Assembly: GCA_003151275.1 (NCBI GenBank)
Contig: PLXC01000020.1
Span: 62,001-126,000 of the forward strand
DNA: 64,000 nt
Reading direction: 5' to 3'
From: Candidatus Melainabacteria bacterium
GTDB lineage: Bacteria; Cyanobacteriota; Vampirovibrionia; Obscuribacterales; Obscuribacteraceae
The notes under the pieces are model-generated. The model did not search any database, was not told where the DNA came from, and saw nothing but the letters and a program-made list of their open reading frames with translations. Shown piece by piece: positions 1 to 9,276 of the stretch; position 1 is the stretch's first letter; each line of letters opens with the position of its first letter. Made by a program: the position numbers and the translations under genes.

Positions 1-1455
1 AATTTCCGAGATCGTTGAGCTGGTTGAAAAGCTGGATTGGAAGATCATCGAAATCGCTTCTTCGTCGGTAAGTTTGGCAGCTTGTTCACCACTAATCAGG
101 CGATTTCTTATGGCAATTTCTTTGATTCGCTCAATGTTGATGCCGGCGCCATCATCAGTGATGACAATTTCCACCAAGTTTCCTTCTTGTTGCAAGACAT
201 TAATATGCAGGGAGCCCCTTTTTGCTTTACATGATTGAATGCGTGTTTCAGGGCTTTCTAAGCCGTGATCGATGCTGTTTCTAAGGATGTGAATTAATGG
301 ATCCTTCAGTTGCGCTAGCACGCGTTTGTCGAGTTGAATGTCGCCGCCGTTAATCGAAAGGTCTACTTCTTTGCCCAGCTCTCGGGCCAAGTCGCGCACC
401 AGCTTCGGCATCAATTCGAGCATTGTGGAAGCTGGCATCATCAGCAGTTTCTTTGTATTTTCAAGGAAGTTATCGACTGTGCCGCTGGCCAATCGATAAT
501 CATTTAGAGATGAGGTTTTCAAATTAATCAGTTGATTACTCAGGGCGCTCATTTGCGCTTGTTGCCGATCAAGGAACTCCATTACTTTGGTGAGAACCGA
601 GTCGATAAACAAATGTTCTGCCGATGCCTGATCGTGGTCAATTAGTTGCCGTGCGGATCTTACTTCTGCGTATACCTTCGACCAGTCACGGCTGTATGTA
701 TCATACTTAAAGCCGACGTCGTTTAAGTCTTGATTGTGTTGACGACTCATAATTTTTAAACTGAGCATGTCTTCAGCTCGCATCAGCAGTTCGTCAAGGC
801 GCGCAGATGAGATGCGCACCACTTCTCGCGATGAATCAGGAAGTGGCGTTGGCGCTGGACGTGTAATTTCAAAGGGCTCGGCTGCAAAAACAAAATCACT
901 CAGATCAGAAAAAGAAGCAAGTTTTGGATTGGGTCTGTGAGCTGTGTTGGCGGTATTGGACGTGTCGTAAAGAGCGGACGCGTCGTGCGTGTTGGACCAA
1001 TCGGAAAGTTCGGACTTGACCGGCGTTTCAGACGTGTTGGACCAATCGGACGACTTTAATTTTCGAAGTTTTTCAAGGACTAAAGCGAGATTATTCGCGT
1101 CGAAATCCTCAGCAGGTTCAATTTTGGTCAGTGTCGCTGATACTGCGTCGACGACATCGTGCATAATGTCGAGTAGTTCTGGAGTAATGTCTCGTTCACC
1201 ACGTTTCAATGCGGCAAAAACGTCTTCCAGTGATTGGCACACAGCTTCCAGATTGAGCAGGTTAACAGCTCGTGCCGAGCCCTTGATGTTGTGCACTTCG
1301 CGAAAAGTGTTTTCAATGATTGCTTGTTTGCTTTTCTCATCGTTGGTGTTTCGCAATGAAGCCAACCCAGTCGAGATCCGCTCTACCTGCTCCTGGGCTT
1401 CGCTGACAAACGCCGCCCTGAGCTTTTTAAGGAACGCTTCTTCAGATGAAGTCAT
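1..1455 (-). CDS. cheA: CheA-type chemotaxis histidine kinase (partial, C-terminus beyond window)
   Basis: This is the N-terminal 485 codons of a CheA-like hybrid kinase, which receives signals from the MCP/CheW array and autophosphorylates. The ATG at 1455 opens an Hpt domain with the phosphoacceptor motif HNIKGSAR at about residues 54-61. A long linker, a dimerisation region and the start of the HATPase domain follow. The HATPase has an N-box (LRNSIDHGLE, DNA about 262-292) and a G1 box (DDGAGI, about 145-162). The frame stays open to base 1, so the rest of the ATPase, the CheW-like domain and any receiver domain lie outside. It starts 7 bp after the MCP stop and is last in the visible chemosensory operon. 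The family call is firm. Whether it carries a receiver domain like WspE cannot be seen. Confidence 0.93.
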   Translation of the reverse strand, partial: MTSSEEAFLKKLRAAFVSEAQEQVERISTGLASLRNTNDEKSKQAIIENTFREVHNIKGSARAVNLLNLEAVCQSLEDVFAALKRGERDITPELLDIMHDVVDAVSATLTKIEPAEDFDANNLALVLEKLRKLKSSDWSNTSETPVKSELSDWSNTHDASALYDTSNTANTAHRPNPKLASFSDLSDFVFAAEPFEITRPAPTPLPDSSREVVRISSARLDELLMRAEDMLSLKIMSRQHNQDLNDVGFKYDTYSRDWSKVYAEVRSARQLIDHDQASAEHLFIDSVLTKVMEFLDRQQAQMSALSNQLINLKTSSLNDYRLASGTVDNFLENTKKLLMMPASTMLELMPKLVRDLARELGKEVDLSINGGDIQLDKRVLAQLKDPLIHILRNSIDHGLESPETRIQSCKAKRGSLHINVLQQEGNLVEIVITDDGAGINIERIKEIAIRNRLISGEQAAKLTDEEAISMIFQSSFSTSSTISEI

Positions 1456-1462
1456 CAGTCAC

Positions 1463-3145
1463 CTAAAGTTGATATCGCTTGGTGAGAACTTGGAGTGTGC
1501 CACCAAGTTCTTGCAGAGTCAGTGTGGCTTCTTCCACACGTCTGATGGCAATTAGGTTTTGGGCAGTAGCATCTTTGATGCCGAGCATTGCGGTGGCCAC
1601 TTGGTCAACGCCCGCTAGTTGTTGTTGGCTTGACACGGCGATTTGAGCAGCTGCGTTAGCTGATTCGATGACGCTGTTTGCCAAGGCCGATATTGCTTCT
1701 CCGGCCTGATTGGATTGCGTCACTGCCGAGTCTACCGCTCGACTTCCTAATTCGGTGGCCATGGCTGCTGAATTGGTCGCCTGTTGGATTTCACCGAGAA
1801 TTTTGCGCACTTGCGCGGTTGCTTGTTTCGACTGATCCGACATGCTCTTAACTTCCTGGGCGACAACAGCGAAGCCGCGCCCCAGTTCACCAGCTTTGGC
1901 AGCTTCGATCGAAGCGTTGACTGCCAGCAGGTTGGATTGTTGGGCCAGATCATCGACTGTGGCAATAATTTCGACTATTGATTGACTCTTCTCACTTAAG
2001 CGCACCATGCTATCGGCAATTAGATCCATTTGTTCGCGAATGCGTTTCATGCCTTGGATTGTCTCCTCGGTCGACTTCCTTCCCATGCTTGAAATTTGGG
2101 CGGATTTTTGAGCGCTCTCAGCGACGTTTTTAGCCTTTTGATTGGCAACGTGGGAGGTTTGTCGCACTTCTTCAACGGTCGTTGTTGTCTCAGTGACCGC
2201 CGTGGCCGTCTCGGTAGCTCCTGAGGCCGAATCCGACACTGAAGCCATAATGTTACTGACCGCGTTCGATAAAACTTCCACGGCCGATTTTATTTGAGAA
2301 GTTGCGCTCGCCATATTCTCCACCATCGAGGCAAAGGCTTTTCCAAGAGCGTCATGTTCAGAACGCGGCTGCACGCTGACGCGCAAGTCACCCTGAGCAA
2401 CACGCTGCGCTGCGGAGGAAATGTTTTGCAGAGAGGTAACCATGCTGCTGTAGGCTCGAATAACTGAGCCGACTTCATCACTGCGGTTAGAATCGGGAAG
2501 TTGTACACTCAGGTCTCCTGCTGCTAACCGCTCAGACGCTTTCGTCAGCTCTTGCAACGGTTTGGCAATTTCATTGCGCAGAATGAAAAAACAAAAGACT
2601 GCAAACGCAGTAGAGAAAACTGCTACAAGGACGATAAACAAACTTGCGCTTCCATCCTGTTGATTGAGGTTATTCTGAGAATATTGGTCAGAGAGCGGAT
2701 CACAAATTGCGCGAATCTTTTTGTATCGTTCCAGCTCAGGACCAAAAGCAAGTTTTTGAGCTAGAGGCAGTTGACCAGACTGGAACAATGAAGTGTACTG
2801 GTTGATTCCGGATTGATATTCCGTAGCAACTTGATTGAGTTCAGCTAAATTTCCTGATTCAGAATTTTGTCGAAGCTCGGCGATTCTTCGCAGTATCTTC
2901 TCAGACATGGATGGCAGGTCGCCAAGTGCTGTATTCTTTCCACTTGCTATATCTTGCATCGCGACCTGCGCTGCGCCCACTTCTTCGGCGACCCGTGTTA
3001 GGTCATGTCCGAGTTGCACACTCCTAGCACCGTCAATCTTTGCTGCCAGAGAAGCACACGCGATTAGCGTGATGGTCAGGATGCAAATGATCATCGTCAC
3101 GAAGCTTAAAAGCAATTTGTTGCGAGTGGCTAAGTTCTTGAACAT
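1463..3145 (-). CDS. Methyl-accepting chemotaxis protein
   Basis: This is a 560-residue transmembrane chemoreceptor that signals to CheA through CheW. The first membrane helix is at about residues 11-33. A helical sensor of about 135 residues follows, then a second helix near 168-190, one or two HAMP segments (190-290) and a long cytoplasmic coiled coil. The hairpin tip is clear: IEAAKAGELGRGFAVVAQEV, close to the MCP consensus. The sensor looks like a four-helix bundle and no ligand is evident. It lies between a CheW gene (25 bp upstream) and CheA (7 bp downstream). No C-terminal CheR-tethering pentapeptide is visible; the protein ends in KRYQL. Confidence 0.95.
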   Translation of the reverse strand: MFKNLATRNKLLLSFVTMIICILTITLIACASLAAKIDGARSVQLGHDLTRVAEEVGAAQVAMQDIASGKNTALGDLPSMSEKILRRIAELRQNSESGNLAELNQVATEYQSGINQYTSLFQSGQLPLAQKLAFGPELERYKKIRAICDPLSDQYSQNNLNQQDGSASLFIVLVAVFSTAFAVFCFFILRNEIAKPLQELTKASERLAAGDLSVQLPDSNRSDEVGSVIRAYSSMVTSLQNISSAAQRVAQGDLRVSVQPRSEHDALGKAFASMVENMASATSQIKSAVEVLSNAVSNIMASVSDSASGATETATAVTETTTTVEEVRQTSHVANQKAKNVAESAQKSAQISSMGRKSTEETIQGMKRIREQMDLIADSMVRLSEKSQSIVEIIATVDDLAQQSNLLAVNASIEAAKAGELGRGFAVVAQEVKSMSDQSKQATAQVRKILGEIQQATNSAAMATELGSRAVDSAVTQSNQAGEAISALANSVIESANAAAQIAVSSQQQLAGVDQVATAMLGIKDATAQNLIAIRRVEEATLTLQELGGTLQVLTKRYQL

Positions 3146-3170
3146 GCCTAACTTTTCCTTTTATTCACGC

Positions 3171-3743
3171 TCAGTCGGTCACTTCTTCATTCACCAGCAG
3201 CTCACTATCTTGTAGCATTTTTTCGACGTCAAGTATGGTTACACGATCGGTTGTAATACCACGCAGAAACTTGGCGCGTTTTCCAGCCAAACCCGGTAAA
3301 GAGAGTTGGATCGATGAATGGTCGATGTTACGCATGCCTGTGACCTCATCGGCGGTGAATCCGAGGACTACATCTCCGTGCTCTACAATGATCACTTTGT
3401 TGAATACAGAAAATTCGGCTTGCGGCAATTCGAAAAAGCGCCGGATATCTATAATGACAATTATTTGTCCTCGCAGACTAATCACCCCCACTATGAAGTT
3501 GGGTGTGGATGGTAATTTGGTCACGTCTTTGAGATACAGAACTTCTCTGATATCGCTAGTTTGCACTGCATACGTTTCGCCAGAAAGAATAAATTGTACG
3601 ACCTCAACTAGATCAGTTTTGCTTTCGTCCTTCAAGCGAGGTTTGGCAAGAACCCTGGCTCGCGCTTTTAAGACGGCTCGTTTCATAAACACCAATATGT
3701 TTATGTTTTCTTGATCCAGTTTTTGATTGTTGGGTGTGTCCAT
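3171..3743 (-). CDS. cheW: CheW-like coupling protein (second copy)
   Basis: This 190-residue protein has a CheW domain at about residues 43-180: QFILSGETYAVQTSDIREV, then IVGVISLRGQIIVIIDIR, then a valine-rich C-terminal half with FTADEVTGM. It would couple the MCP to CheA at the inner membrane. About 40 extra basic N-terminal residues precede the domain, unlike the shorter CheW encoded upstream. It starts 2 bp after the CheR stop. Two dissimilar CheW genes around a CheR is the arrangement of Wsp-type systems (WspB/WspD), which suggests they serve different partners. That role is inference. Confidence 0.9.
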   Translation of the reverse strand: MDTPNNQKLDQENINILVFMKRAVLKARARVLAKPRLKDESKTDLVEVVQFILSGETYAVQTSDIREVLYLKDVTKLPSTPNFIVGVISLRGQIIVIIDIRRFFELPQAEFSVFNKVIIVEHGDVVLGFTADEVTGMRNIDHSSIQLSLPGLAGKRAKFLRGITTDRVTILDVEKMLQDSELLVNEEVTD

Positions 3744-3745
3744 GC

Positions 3746-5173
3746 TTATCGCGCCACATCTGCCATGAGTGAGCTTACAATAACTCTCATACCACTGGCA
3801 GTTGTGCCTTCAGATTCTGGCAAAACATCGTTTTCGCGATAATTGTTGAGCAGTTTCAAAGCGATTTTGAAGTGGCGCTGTGCGTCTTTACCGTGACCGG
3901 TTTGGCGAAGTAGAATTCCTAAGTTAAACTCAGCCAAAACGAAGTTAGAGTCCATGAGCAGAGATTGCCGCAGTGAATGCATCGCTTCGCTTGTTGCACC
4001 TTGTTCTTGTAAAATGGTGGCACGTAGATAGTGTGTTGCGGCGTTCAAACGATTGGCTTTTATGGCTCGGTCACACCACTTGAGAGCATTTTTCAAGTCA
4101 CTATGGTTCGCCAAGCTCTTAGCTAAGAGGACCAAGGAGGAGAAGTCTCCTCCATTGCGGCAGCGTTTTAGCAGCATCTCAGCAGCCTCCTGATACAAGG
4201 CGCGATTATAAAAAGACTGAGCCTCTTCCAGGGTCGGCATTGGTTCTGCTAGTGACTCGATGTGATCTGTGGCCTCGCAGGCGGTGACTTCTCTCGAATC
4301 CGCGGGAAGCGGCGGATGCGGCGGTATTAATTGATTCGATTTTTGCAAGATAATCGCACCCGGTCTGTGCAGTGATTGGAATCCCACATCACTTGTCACC
4401 GGAAGCTCATTGGGACTGACAAATAAATGTCCATCGGTGATCAAACAATTGTTCAAGCGAGAGATGATTTGTTTGGCGTGATCGACGCTGAAATAAATGA
4501 GCACATTGCGGCAGAAAATGATGTCCATACAACTGTAGGCGGGCTCAGACAAAAGCTCTAGTTCGGCCAGATTCATCCACTCGAATTGGACCATTTTCTT
4601 GATTTCGGGAGTAACTTGGTACCGTCCATTTTTCCGTTGAGTAAAATATTGTTCCTTGAAACTCTCAGGAGTAGCACGAAATGACCACTCGCCATAAGAG
4701 CCTTCAGCAGCGCGTTCGAGGAAGGTTTGATTTATATCTGTCGCTAGAATTTTGATCTGCCAACGCTCTATATCCGGTATCATCTTTCTCAAAATCATGG
4801 CAATCGAGTATGGCTCTTCGCCTGTGCAACACGCTGCGCTCCATATTCTCAAGAATCGGGCACTTTGTCGCGCCTGAATTAAGCGTGGCAAAATTTCTTC
4901 CTCTAGAACAAGAAATGCTTTTGGATCCCTAAAGAAATATGTCTCGCCTACGGTGAGAAAGTCCGCGAGCAACTCAATCTGTTCACGATCGAGACTATCT
5001 GAAAGGAGCCATTCTGCAAACTTGTCCAAATCATCAAAATCAAACGCTTCCGCCAAGGCCGCCATTTTTTTATTCAGATCACTGAGGCGATCGGTAGAAA
5101 AATTGATTCCCATGTGCTGGGCAAGATGCTCGCTCAATTTGATCAACGCTTCGCTCGTCAACTCGCTCTTCAC
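3746..5173 (-). CDS. cheR: CheR methyltransferase with C-terminal TPR domain
   Basis: This enzyme methylates glutamates of the MCP using S-adenosylmethionine. The N-terminal CheR helical domain (1-75) is followed by the SAM-binding domain. Family motifs are visible: TVGETYFFRDP near residue 90, SAACCTGEEPYSIAM near 125 and FCRNVLIYF near 225. After a linker (about 280-315), residues 320-440 form TPR-like helices, as in WspC and FrzF-like proteins. At 475 residues it is far longer than a simple CheR (about 280). It sits between two CheW genes with 2-bp gaps on both sides, so translation is probably coupled. Confidence 0.93.
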   Translation of the reverse strand: MKSELTSEALIKLSEHLAQHMGINFSTDRLSDLNKKMAALAEAFDFDDLDKFAEWLLSDSLDREQIELLADFLTVGETYFFRDPKAFLVLEEEILPRLIQARQSARFLRIWSAACCTGEEPYSIAMILRKMIPDIERWQIKILATDINQTFLERAAEGSYGEWSFRATPESFKEQYFTQRKNGRYQVTPEIKKMVQFEWMNLAELELLSEPAYSCMDIIFCRNVLIYFSVDHAKQIISRLNNCLITDGHLFVSPNELPVTSDVGFQSLHRPGAIILQKSNQLIPPHPPLPADSREVTACEATDHIESLAEPMPTLEEAQSFYNRALYQEAAEMLLKRCRNGGDFSSLVLLAKSLANHSDLKNALKWCDRAIKANRLNAATHYLRATILQEQGATSEAMHSLRQSLLMDSNFVLAEFNLGILLRQTGHGKDAQRHFKIALKLLNNYRENDVLPESEGTTASGMRVIVSSLMADVAR

Positions 5174-5175
5174 TG

Positions 5176-5637
5176 TTACATATCGTCCAAATGCAGTGCT
5201 GATCTCAATTTATCTTCCTCTGCTGTGGAGAGAAAATCGGTGAGCTCGTGAATTACAATAGATTCGTGCTCGCTATTTATCACTTGTCGAACCGGTTCAC
5301 CCTCTGAGGAAACTGCAGTAATTCGATCAGTGGGTACTTGTACAATGCCTTGGACTTCATCGACAAGTAGTGCGAACTGTCGATCTTCTGAATTGGCGAT
5401 CACAAGTTGATCTGTTAGCTCCATATCTCGTTCTCTAAGATTCAATTTCTTACGCAAGTTCAGGGCAACAATGATTGCGCCATGAACGTTAATGAGCCCC
5501 AATACTGTCTCGGGCGCGTCGTAAAGTGGCGTGATTTCAACCGCCGAGTAGACTTGCTCGACTAGATTGAGTCTTATTGCCAGTTTATGGTCATCGACTG
5601 AACATATTAGAAACTGGATTTGGTTCAAGGCCGTCAT
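5176..5637 (-). CDS. cheW: CheW coupling protein (first gene of the operon)
   Basis: This 153-residue protein is a single CheW domain: QFLICSVDDHKLAIRLNLVEQV at the N-terminus, LGLINVHGAIIVALNLRK in the middle and FALLVDEVQGIVQVP later. It links chemoreceptor and kinase. It is the first visible gene of the minus-strand operon CheW, CheR-TPR, CheW, MCP, CheA. Its upstream region (5638-6010) carries three copies of the AACCGATATCGGTT palindrome, the nearest 68 bp from the start codon, so the palindromes may lie in its promoter region. Confidence 0.9.
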   Translation of the reverse strand: MTALNQIQFLICSVDDHKLAIRLNLVEQVYSAVEITPLYDAPETVLGLINVHGAIIVALNLRKKLNLRERDMELTDQLVIANSEDRQFALLVDEVQGIVQVPTDRITAVSSEGEPVRQVINSEHESIVIHELTDFLSTAEEDKLRSALHLDDM

Positions 5638-5705
5638 AACAGTATATTTCCCAAAAATCTCATGCCATCCCCCAAAGGAGGAGGCGCTTTTAGGGTCGGA
5701 TTTTA

Positions 5706-5802
5706 AACCGATATCGGTTGAGGTTTTAGGATGGACGTTAAACCGATATCGGTTGACGTTTTCGGACTGGATTTAGGACCGGCCTTTAAACCGATATCGG
5801 TT
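5706..5802. repeat. Palindrome cluster A: three copies of AACCGATATCGGTT
   Basis: Exact 14-bp palindromes at 5706-5719, 5741-5754 and 5789-5802, with start-to-start distances of 35 and 48 bp. All three are preceded by TTA or TTTA. The middle copy lies in the context TGGACGTTAAACC, which recurs at 52355. The cluster sits in the 373-bp gap between the divergent CheW operon and the HAD-domain gene. The rest of that gap holds nothing else I recognise. Confidence 0.95.
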
Positions 5803-6010
5803 AAGTTTCCAATACCCATTCAGACTAAGGACATGCTTTTCGACCTGTAAACGCTTCTTGTCATCACTCTGTGGTCAAAATGTTTCTCACGACCATTAAA
5901 TCTGGACGAAACAGCGGGTTTCATCACTGAAAATGGGATTTTCACGGTAGCTCTGCCAGTCCCGCGCCACGATAATCCATGCACAGGAATCCCAATGGCG
6001 AGCGAGCACA

Positions 6011-7540
6011 ATGGAACAGGGCTTTTTAAAACGAGAGTCAGCCGTTTTAACTGATGGCATCGGTCAAGGACTTCAGGACGCCGTAACAACTACTTGGACC
6101 GACTTTCAGCAGGCCAAAAAGGACTTTACGAGCAACCCAGTCGGTGCGACCGCCAATTTTTTAGAGAATCACTGGCAAGATGCAGTTGTTGGTGCAGCGA
6201 TTACAATCGCCAATCCGCGCGGATGGGCAAACGCCGCTCTCATGGCTTATGCAACACGTGGTTTGTGGACCTCCACAGCCTCTGCCATGTATCAGGCGGG
6301 CGATTCCAATGCCAATATGGCTAAAGTAACTGGCGATCTGCGTACGACAGTCTCCCACGAGGGAACCGCGTTTCTTTCATCGATGCCGCTTGCCCTTGCT
6401 GGAGGCATGGTTGGTAAAGGTACTGCTAATGCGGTATTCGGCAAAGACATGGGCGCAATCGACATGCTCACAGGCAAAGTTACCAGTGCCGAAGTGAAAG
6501 CGAATCTTTGGAATGTTGCCGATACGATCAAGCCTCCAAAGCTGAAATTATTGGTCACTGACATTGATGGCACAATGGGGCCCTTTACCGACTATTTCGC
6601 TCCTGCGATTCGCGAAAACGTGGCAAGAATCAGCTCCGAGCAGAAAATTCCTGAACTTGAGGTCTACCAAAAGATTGGCGGAGTCATGGATCAGTATCGT
6701 ACGCACGATTATCCTTGGAGCTTGGAGCAGTCTGGACTGTTGGAAAGATTCAAGATGACACCAGACCAATTCACCAAGGGCGTGGTTGAGCCATTTTGGA
6801 AAGTGATGGACGAGCGGCGCGGAGAATTACTGAAGCCCTTTGATAGTGTGCCTGAGACCTTGGGCACTCTCCACGCCAACGGCGTAAGGATTATTGCCCG
6901 CACCGATGCGCCTTACTTTATCGGGCTGGCTCGATTGCATACAATGGATTTGGCGCGTCGAATGGACGAATTTTACGCCATGGACACACCACATCCGAGC
7001 CCAGCTTCGTTCTCAGATCCGAGCTTGATCGAGAGCGGTAGAAAGCGTGTCGCCGATTTCATGAATGCTGATAAACCTTTTGAATTGACCGAGGTTCTCC
7101 CTAAATCTCAAGAAAAACCTCACATCGGCAATCTGCAAGAAAGAATGAATGATTTAGGAGTCAGACGCAGCCAAACAGCTATGTTTGGAGACAGTCGAGT
7201 CAAGGATGGCGGACTTGCAGAAGCTGCTGGAATCAAGTTCTTCTACGCCAAATTTGGTGCCCACCCGCCTGCCGAATATCAGGACATATTTGCCAAGCTT
7301 GCCTCTGGTAAAGAGACCGGACCGTCCACTTCGTTACCCGACACAATGGCTGCACCCAGAAAAGTTTATCCACCGATATATCGAACTGCTGCCAGCTATT
7401 CTGAAGTTCTCGATTTGTTAAACCCGAAACGGGATTGGGGTGCCATTCGTTCGGGACTTGCTGATCATGCACTTGTTGCCCCCTCCTTCAAGCCGCTGGC
7501 TGCCTACTCTGTGCCCATGGAGCACCAGGGAAACAAGTAA
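6011..7540 (+). CDS. HAD-superfamily phosphatase-like protein with unknown N-terminal domain
   Basis: This is a 509-residue protein. Residues 1-165 match no family I recognise; they include small-residue-rich stretches (about 55-75 and 120-135) that may associate with membranes. From about residue 178 a HAD domain begins with motif I DIDGT (D184, D186). Later come a Ser/Thr-motif candidate (IIARTDA, near 297) and the acidic motif FGDSRVKDGG near 394, so a phosphatase-type active site looks intact. No ATG, GTG or TTG occurs in frame between the stop at 5948 and the ATG at 6011, which fixes the start. The ribosome-binding site is weak. The substrate is unknown. Confidence 0.8.
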   Translation: MEQGFLKRESAVLTDGIGQGLQDAVTTTWTDFQQAKKDFTSNPVGATANFLENHWQDAVVGAAITIANPRGWANAALMAYATRGLWTSTASAMYQAGDSNANMAKVTGDLRTTVSHEGTAFLSSMPLALAGGMVGKGTANAVFGKDMGAIDMLTGKVTSAEVKANLWNVADTIKPPKLKLLVTDIDGTMGPFTDYFAPAIRENVARISSEQKIPELEVYQKIGGVMDQYRTHDYPWSLEQSGLLERFKMTPDQFTKGVVEPFWKVMDERRGELLKPFDSVPETLGTLHANGVRIIARTDAPYFIGLARLHTMDLARRMDEFYAMDTPHPSPASFSDPSLIESGRKRVADFMNADKPFELTEVLPKSQEKPHIGNLQERMNDLGVRRSQTAMFGDSRVKDGGLAEAAGIKFFYAKFGAHPPAEYQDIFAKLASGKETGPSTSLPDTMAAPRKVYPPIYRTAASYSEVLDLLNPKRDWGAIRSGLADHALVAPSFKPLAAYSVPMEHQGNK

Positions 7541-7637
7541 CCGCTGCCAAGTTCCTTAATATCGGGATATTCGCATCCGACCCATGATCTGTTGGCTGCC
7601 TCTATAATGTGGTCAATAGCACCATATAGACTTACTA

Positions 7638-8849
7638 ATGGCAGACAAATCAGACCAAACATCATTCGAGCCGGAACAAGAGAAGTCTATGGGCGACGGT
7701 GAGCCTTTCGTCAATATGCCAATTGATGCCGCTGTCGAAGCTGCAGTTGATGCAGCCGCGTTAGAATCCAACTTTGACGCTGGCACTGACCTGCGCCCCT
7801 GTCCCGATTGTGAAACGCTGCTGAAGCCATGGCAAGTGACTTGTCATAACTGTGGTCGTAGTCATGCAAAAAATATCGATGTTCCGCGTGCTGAAATGGA
7901 AGAAGTGGTGCATCAAGCCGCCGAACTTGAAGAGTCGTATCGAGATTGGCTTGCAAAAGGCAATGCAGCGCTTACGAGTGAAAGTTATGGTGAAGCGCAG
8001 TCGTGTTTTTTAGAGGCCCTCGCTCGTAGTAAAGCTCTACCGAATCCCAATAGTCGTGAGATTGAGGTTAGGAAGGGATTGGCCAAATCGCTTGAAAAAC
8101 TGGAAAAGAAAAGAGAAGCATCAGAACAATATATGTTGTTATCTCAATTGAATAAAGATGCGCGCGCCGATCAAGCCGATGAGTTTACCAAACGAGCACG
8201 GCAGCTCAGTCTTTCAACCATGGATATTCTCTCTGCAGTCGACAAGAACGCCTCGTTCAGACCGCCAGTCGGCAGTGAAGTCAAATTGGCACCTCTGTAC
8301 TGCGGTCAATGCAAAAGAATTTTGTTGGAGGCTGAAATTTATCATGTTCGCAAAGGGCGAGTCAATCGAGTGCGCTGTTTTTGTGGTGCAGAAGGCATGC
8401 CTTTGGTGCGCAGTGACGCTAAACATTTGCGCGCATTGAAAACAGCTTCATCGGTGCGTAAGCGTAAGTCAGAGCTTATTCAAGCAGCGTCAGATCAACT
8501 GCCTGAAGGGCGACAAAAACAAACTGCCATGGTGTTGGCAGCAGTGCTTGGTAATTTCGGTGTGCATAAATTTTACCTGGGCGAAAAAGTGCCGGGTATG
8601 ATCTATCTGAGTATGTGCTGGACAGCCGTTCCTGCCGTGATAGGATGGTTTGAAGCGATAAATTATTCGCAGATGTCTCGGGTTACTTTTAACTTGATGT
8701 ACAACATTGAGCAAGTCATTAAGCGACTTCCGAATGAAGAAGAGGATGATTCACAGCAAGATCACTCCGATGTTTTTTCGATGGAAATCGGAGATGAAGA
8801 TGCTGAAGATTTTGTAGACCAGTTTACGAATAAGGAGAAGCAGCGGTGA
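7638..8849 (+). CDS. Zinc-ribbon, TPR and TM2-domain membrane protein
   Basis: This 403-residue protein has a mosaic layout. A CxxC...CxxC zinc ribbon (CPDC / CHNC) lies near residues 54-74. A TPR-like helical region spans about 95-190. A second cysteine cluster (CGQC ... CFCG) lies near 220-255. The C-terminal TM2 domain, with two membrane helices (about 290-355), contains the GNFGVHKFYLG signature. The tail is very acidic. The TM2 domain places it in the cytoplasmic membrane with the ribbons inside. The following dehydratase gene overlaps its stop codon. Its function is unknown. Confidence 0.85.
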   Translation: MADKSDQTSFEPEQEKSMGDGEPFVNMPIDAAVEAAVDAAALESNFDAGTDLRPCPDCETLLKPWQVTCHNCGRSHAKNIDVPRAEMEEVVHQAAELEESYRDWLAKGNAALTSESYGEAQSCFLEALARSKALPNPNSREIEVRKGLAKSLEKLEKKREASEQYMLLSQLNKDARADQADEFTKRARQLSLSTMDILSAVDKNASFRPPVGSEVKLAPLYCGQCKRILLEAEIYHVRKGRVNRVRCFCGAEGMPLVRSDAKHLRALKTASSVRKRKSELIQAASDQLPEGRQKQTAMVLAAVLGNFGVHKFYLGEKVPGMIYLSMCWTAVPAVIGWFEAINYSQMSRVTFNLMYNIEQVIKRLPNEEEDDSQQDHSDVFSMEIGDEDAEDFVDQFTNKEKQR

Positions 8850-9187
8850 CTTTGTCCGAAAAAACTTGTCAGCCTTGTCGTGGAGGTGTGCCCGCCTTAA
8901 CGGCAGAAGAAATTAAACCACTTCTTTTGCAAGTTGATCAATGGCATTGCGAAAATGATCAAAAAATCGTCAAGAGCTATAAGTTTGAAAACTTCAAGCA
9001 ATCCATGGATCTGGCTACTAAAGTCGCTGCAATCGCTCAAAAAGAGGATCATCATCCTGATTTAATTGTCCGCTGGGGCGAACTACGCATCGAAATCTGG
9101 ACACATGCTTGTCATGGCTTAACCGAGAACGATTTTATTCTTGCCTCCAAAATCGATAAATGCGCTGCCGGTGTGGCAGTACGTTAG
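8846..9187 (+). CDS. phhB: Pterin-4-alpha-carbinolamine dehydratase
   Basis: This 113-residue protein matches PCD, which dehydrates 4a-hydroxytetrahydropterin to recycle pterin cofactor. The family signature KEDHHPDL (catalytic His pair) lies near residues 72-79, followed by the conserved WTHACHGLTENDF segment. The start is a GTG that overlaps the TGA of the upstream gene (GTGA), with AAGGAG 8-13 bases before it. No aromatic amino acid hydroxylase is visible here, so the physiological partner is unclear. Confidence 0.92.
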   Translation: MTLSEKTCQPCRGGVPALTAEEIKPLLLQVDQWHCENDQKIVKSYKFENFKQSMDLATKVAAIAQKEDHHPDLIVRWGELRIEIWTHACHGLTENDFILASKIDKCAAGVAVR

Positions 9188-9276
9188 TAATACCAGCTCC
9201 ATAGTAAGACCAAGTAGTGAATTAGTTAGGATGATTTGGTAAGTGCCATTAGCCAAAATCAGTCGTCAGTGATACC

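Noticed and set aside
989..1555. 188-codon open frame on the plus strand
   Set aside because: It lies opposite the cheA N-terminus and the end of the MCP gene, both well supported. Its product resembles no family.
5820..6089. 89-codon open frame on the minus strand
   Set aside because: It overlaps the start of the HAD gene, has no ribosome-binding site and looks like random translation.
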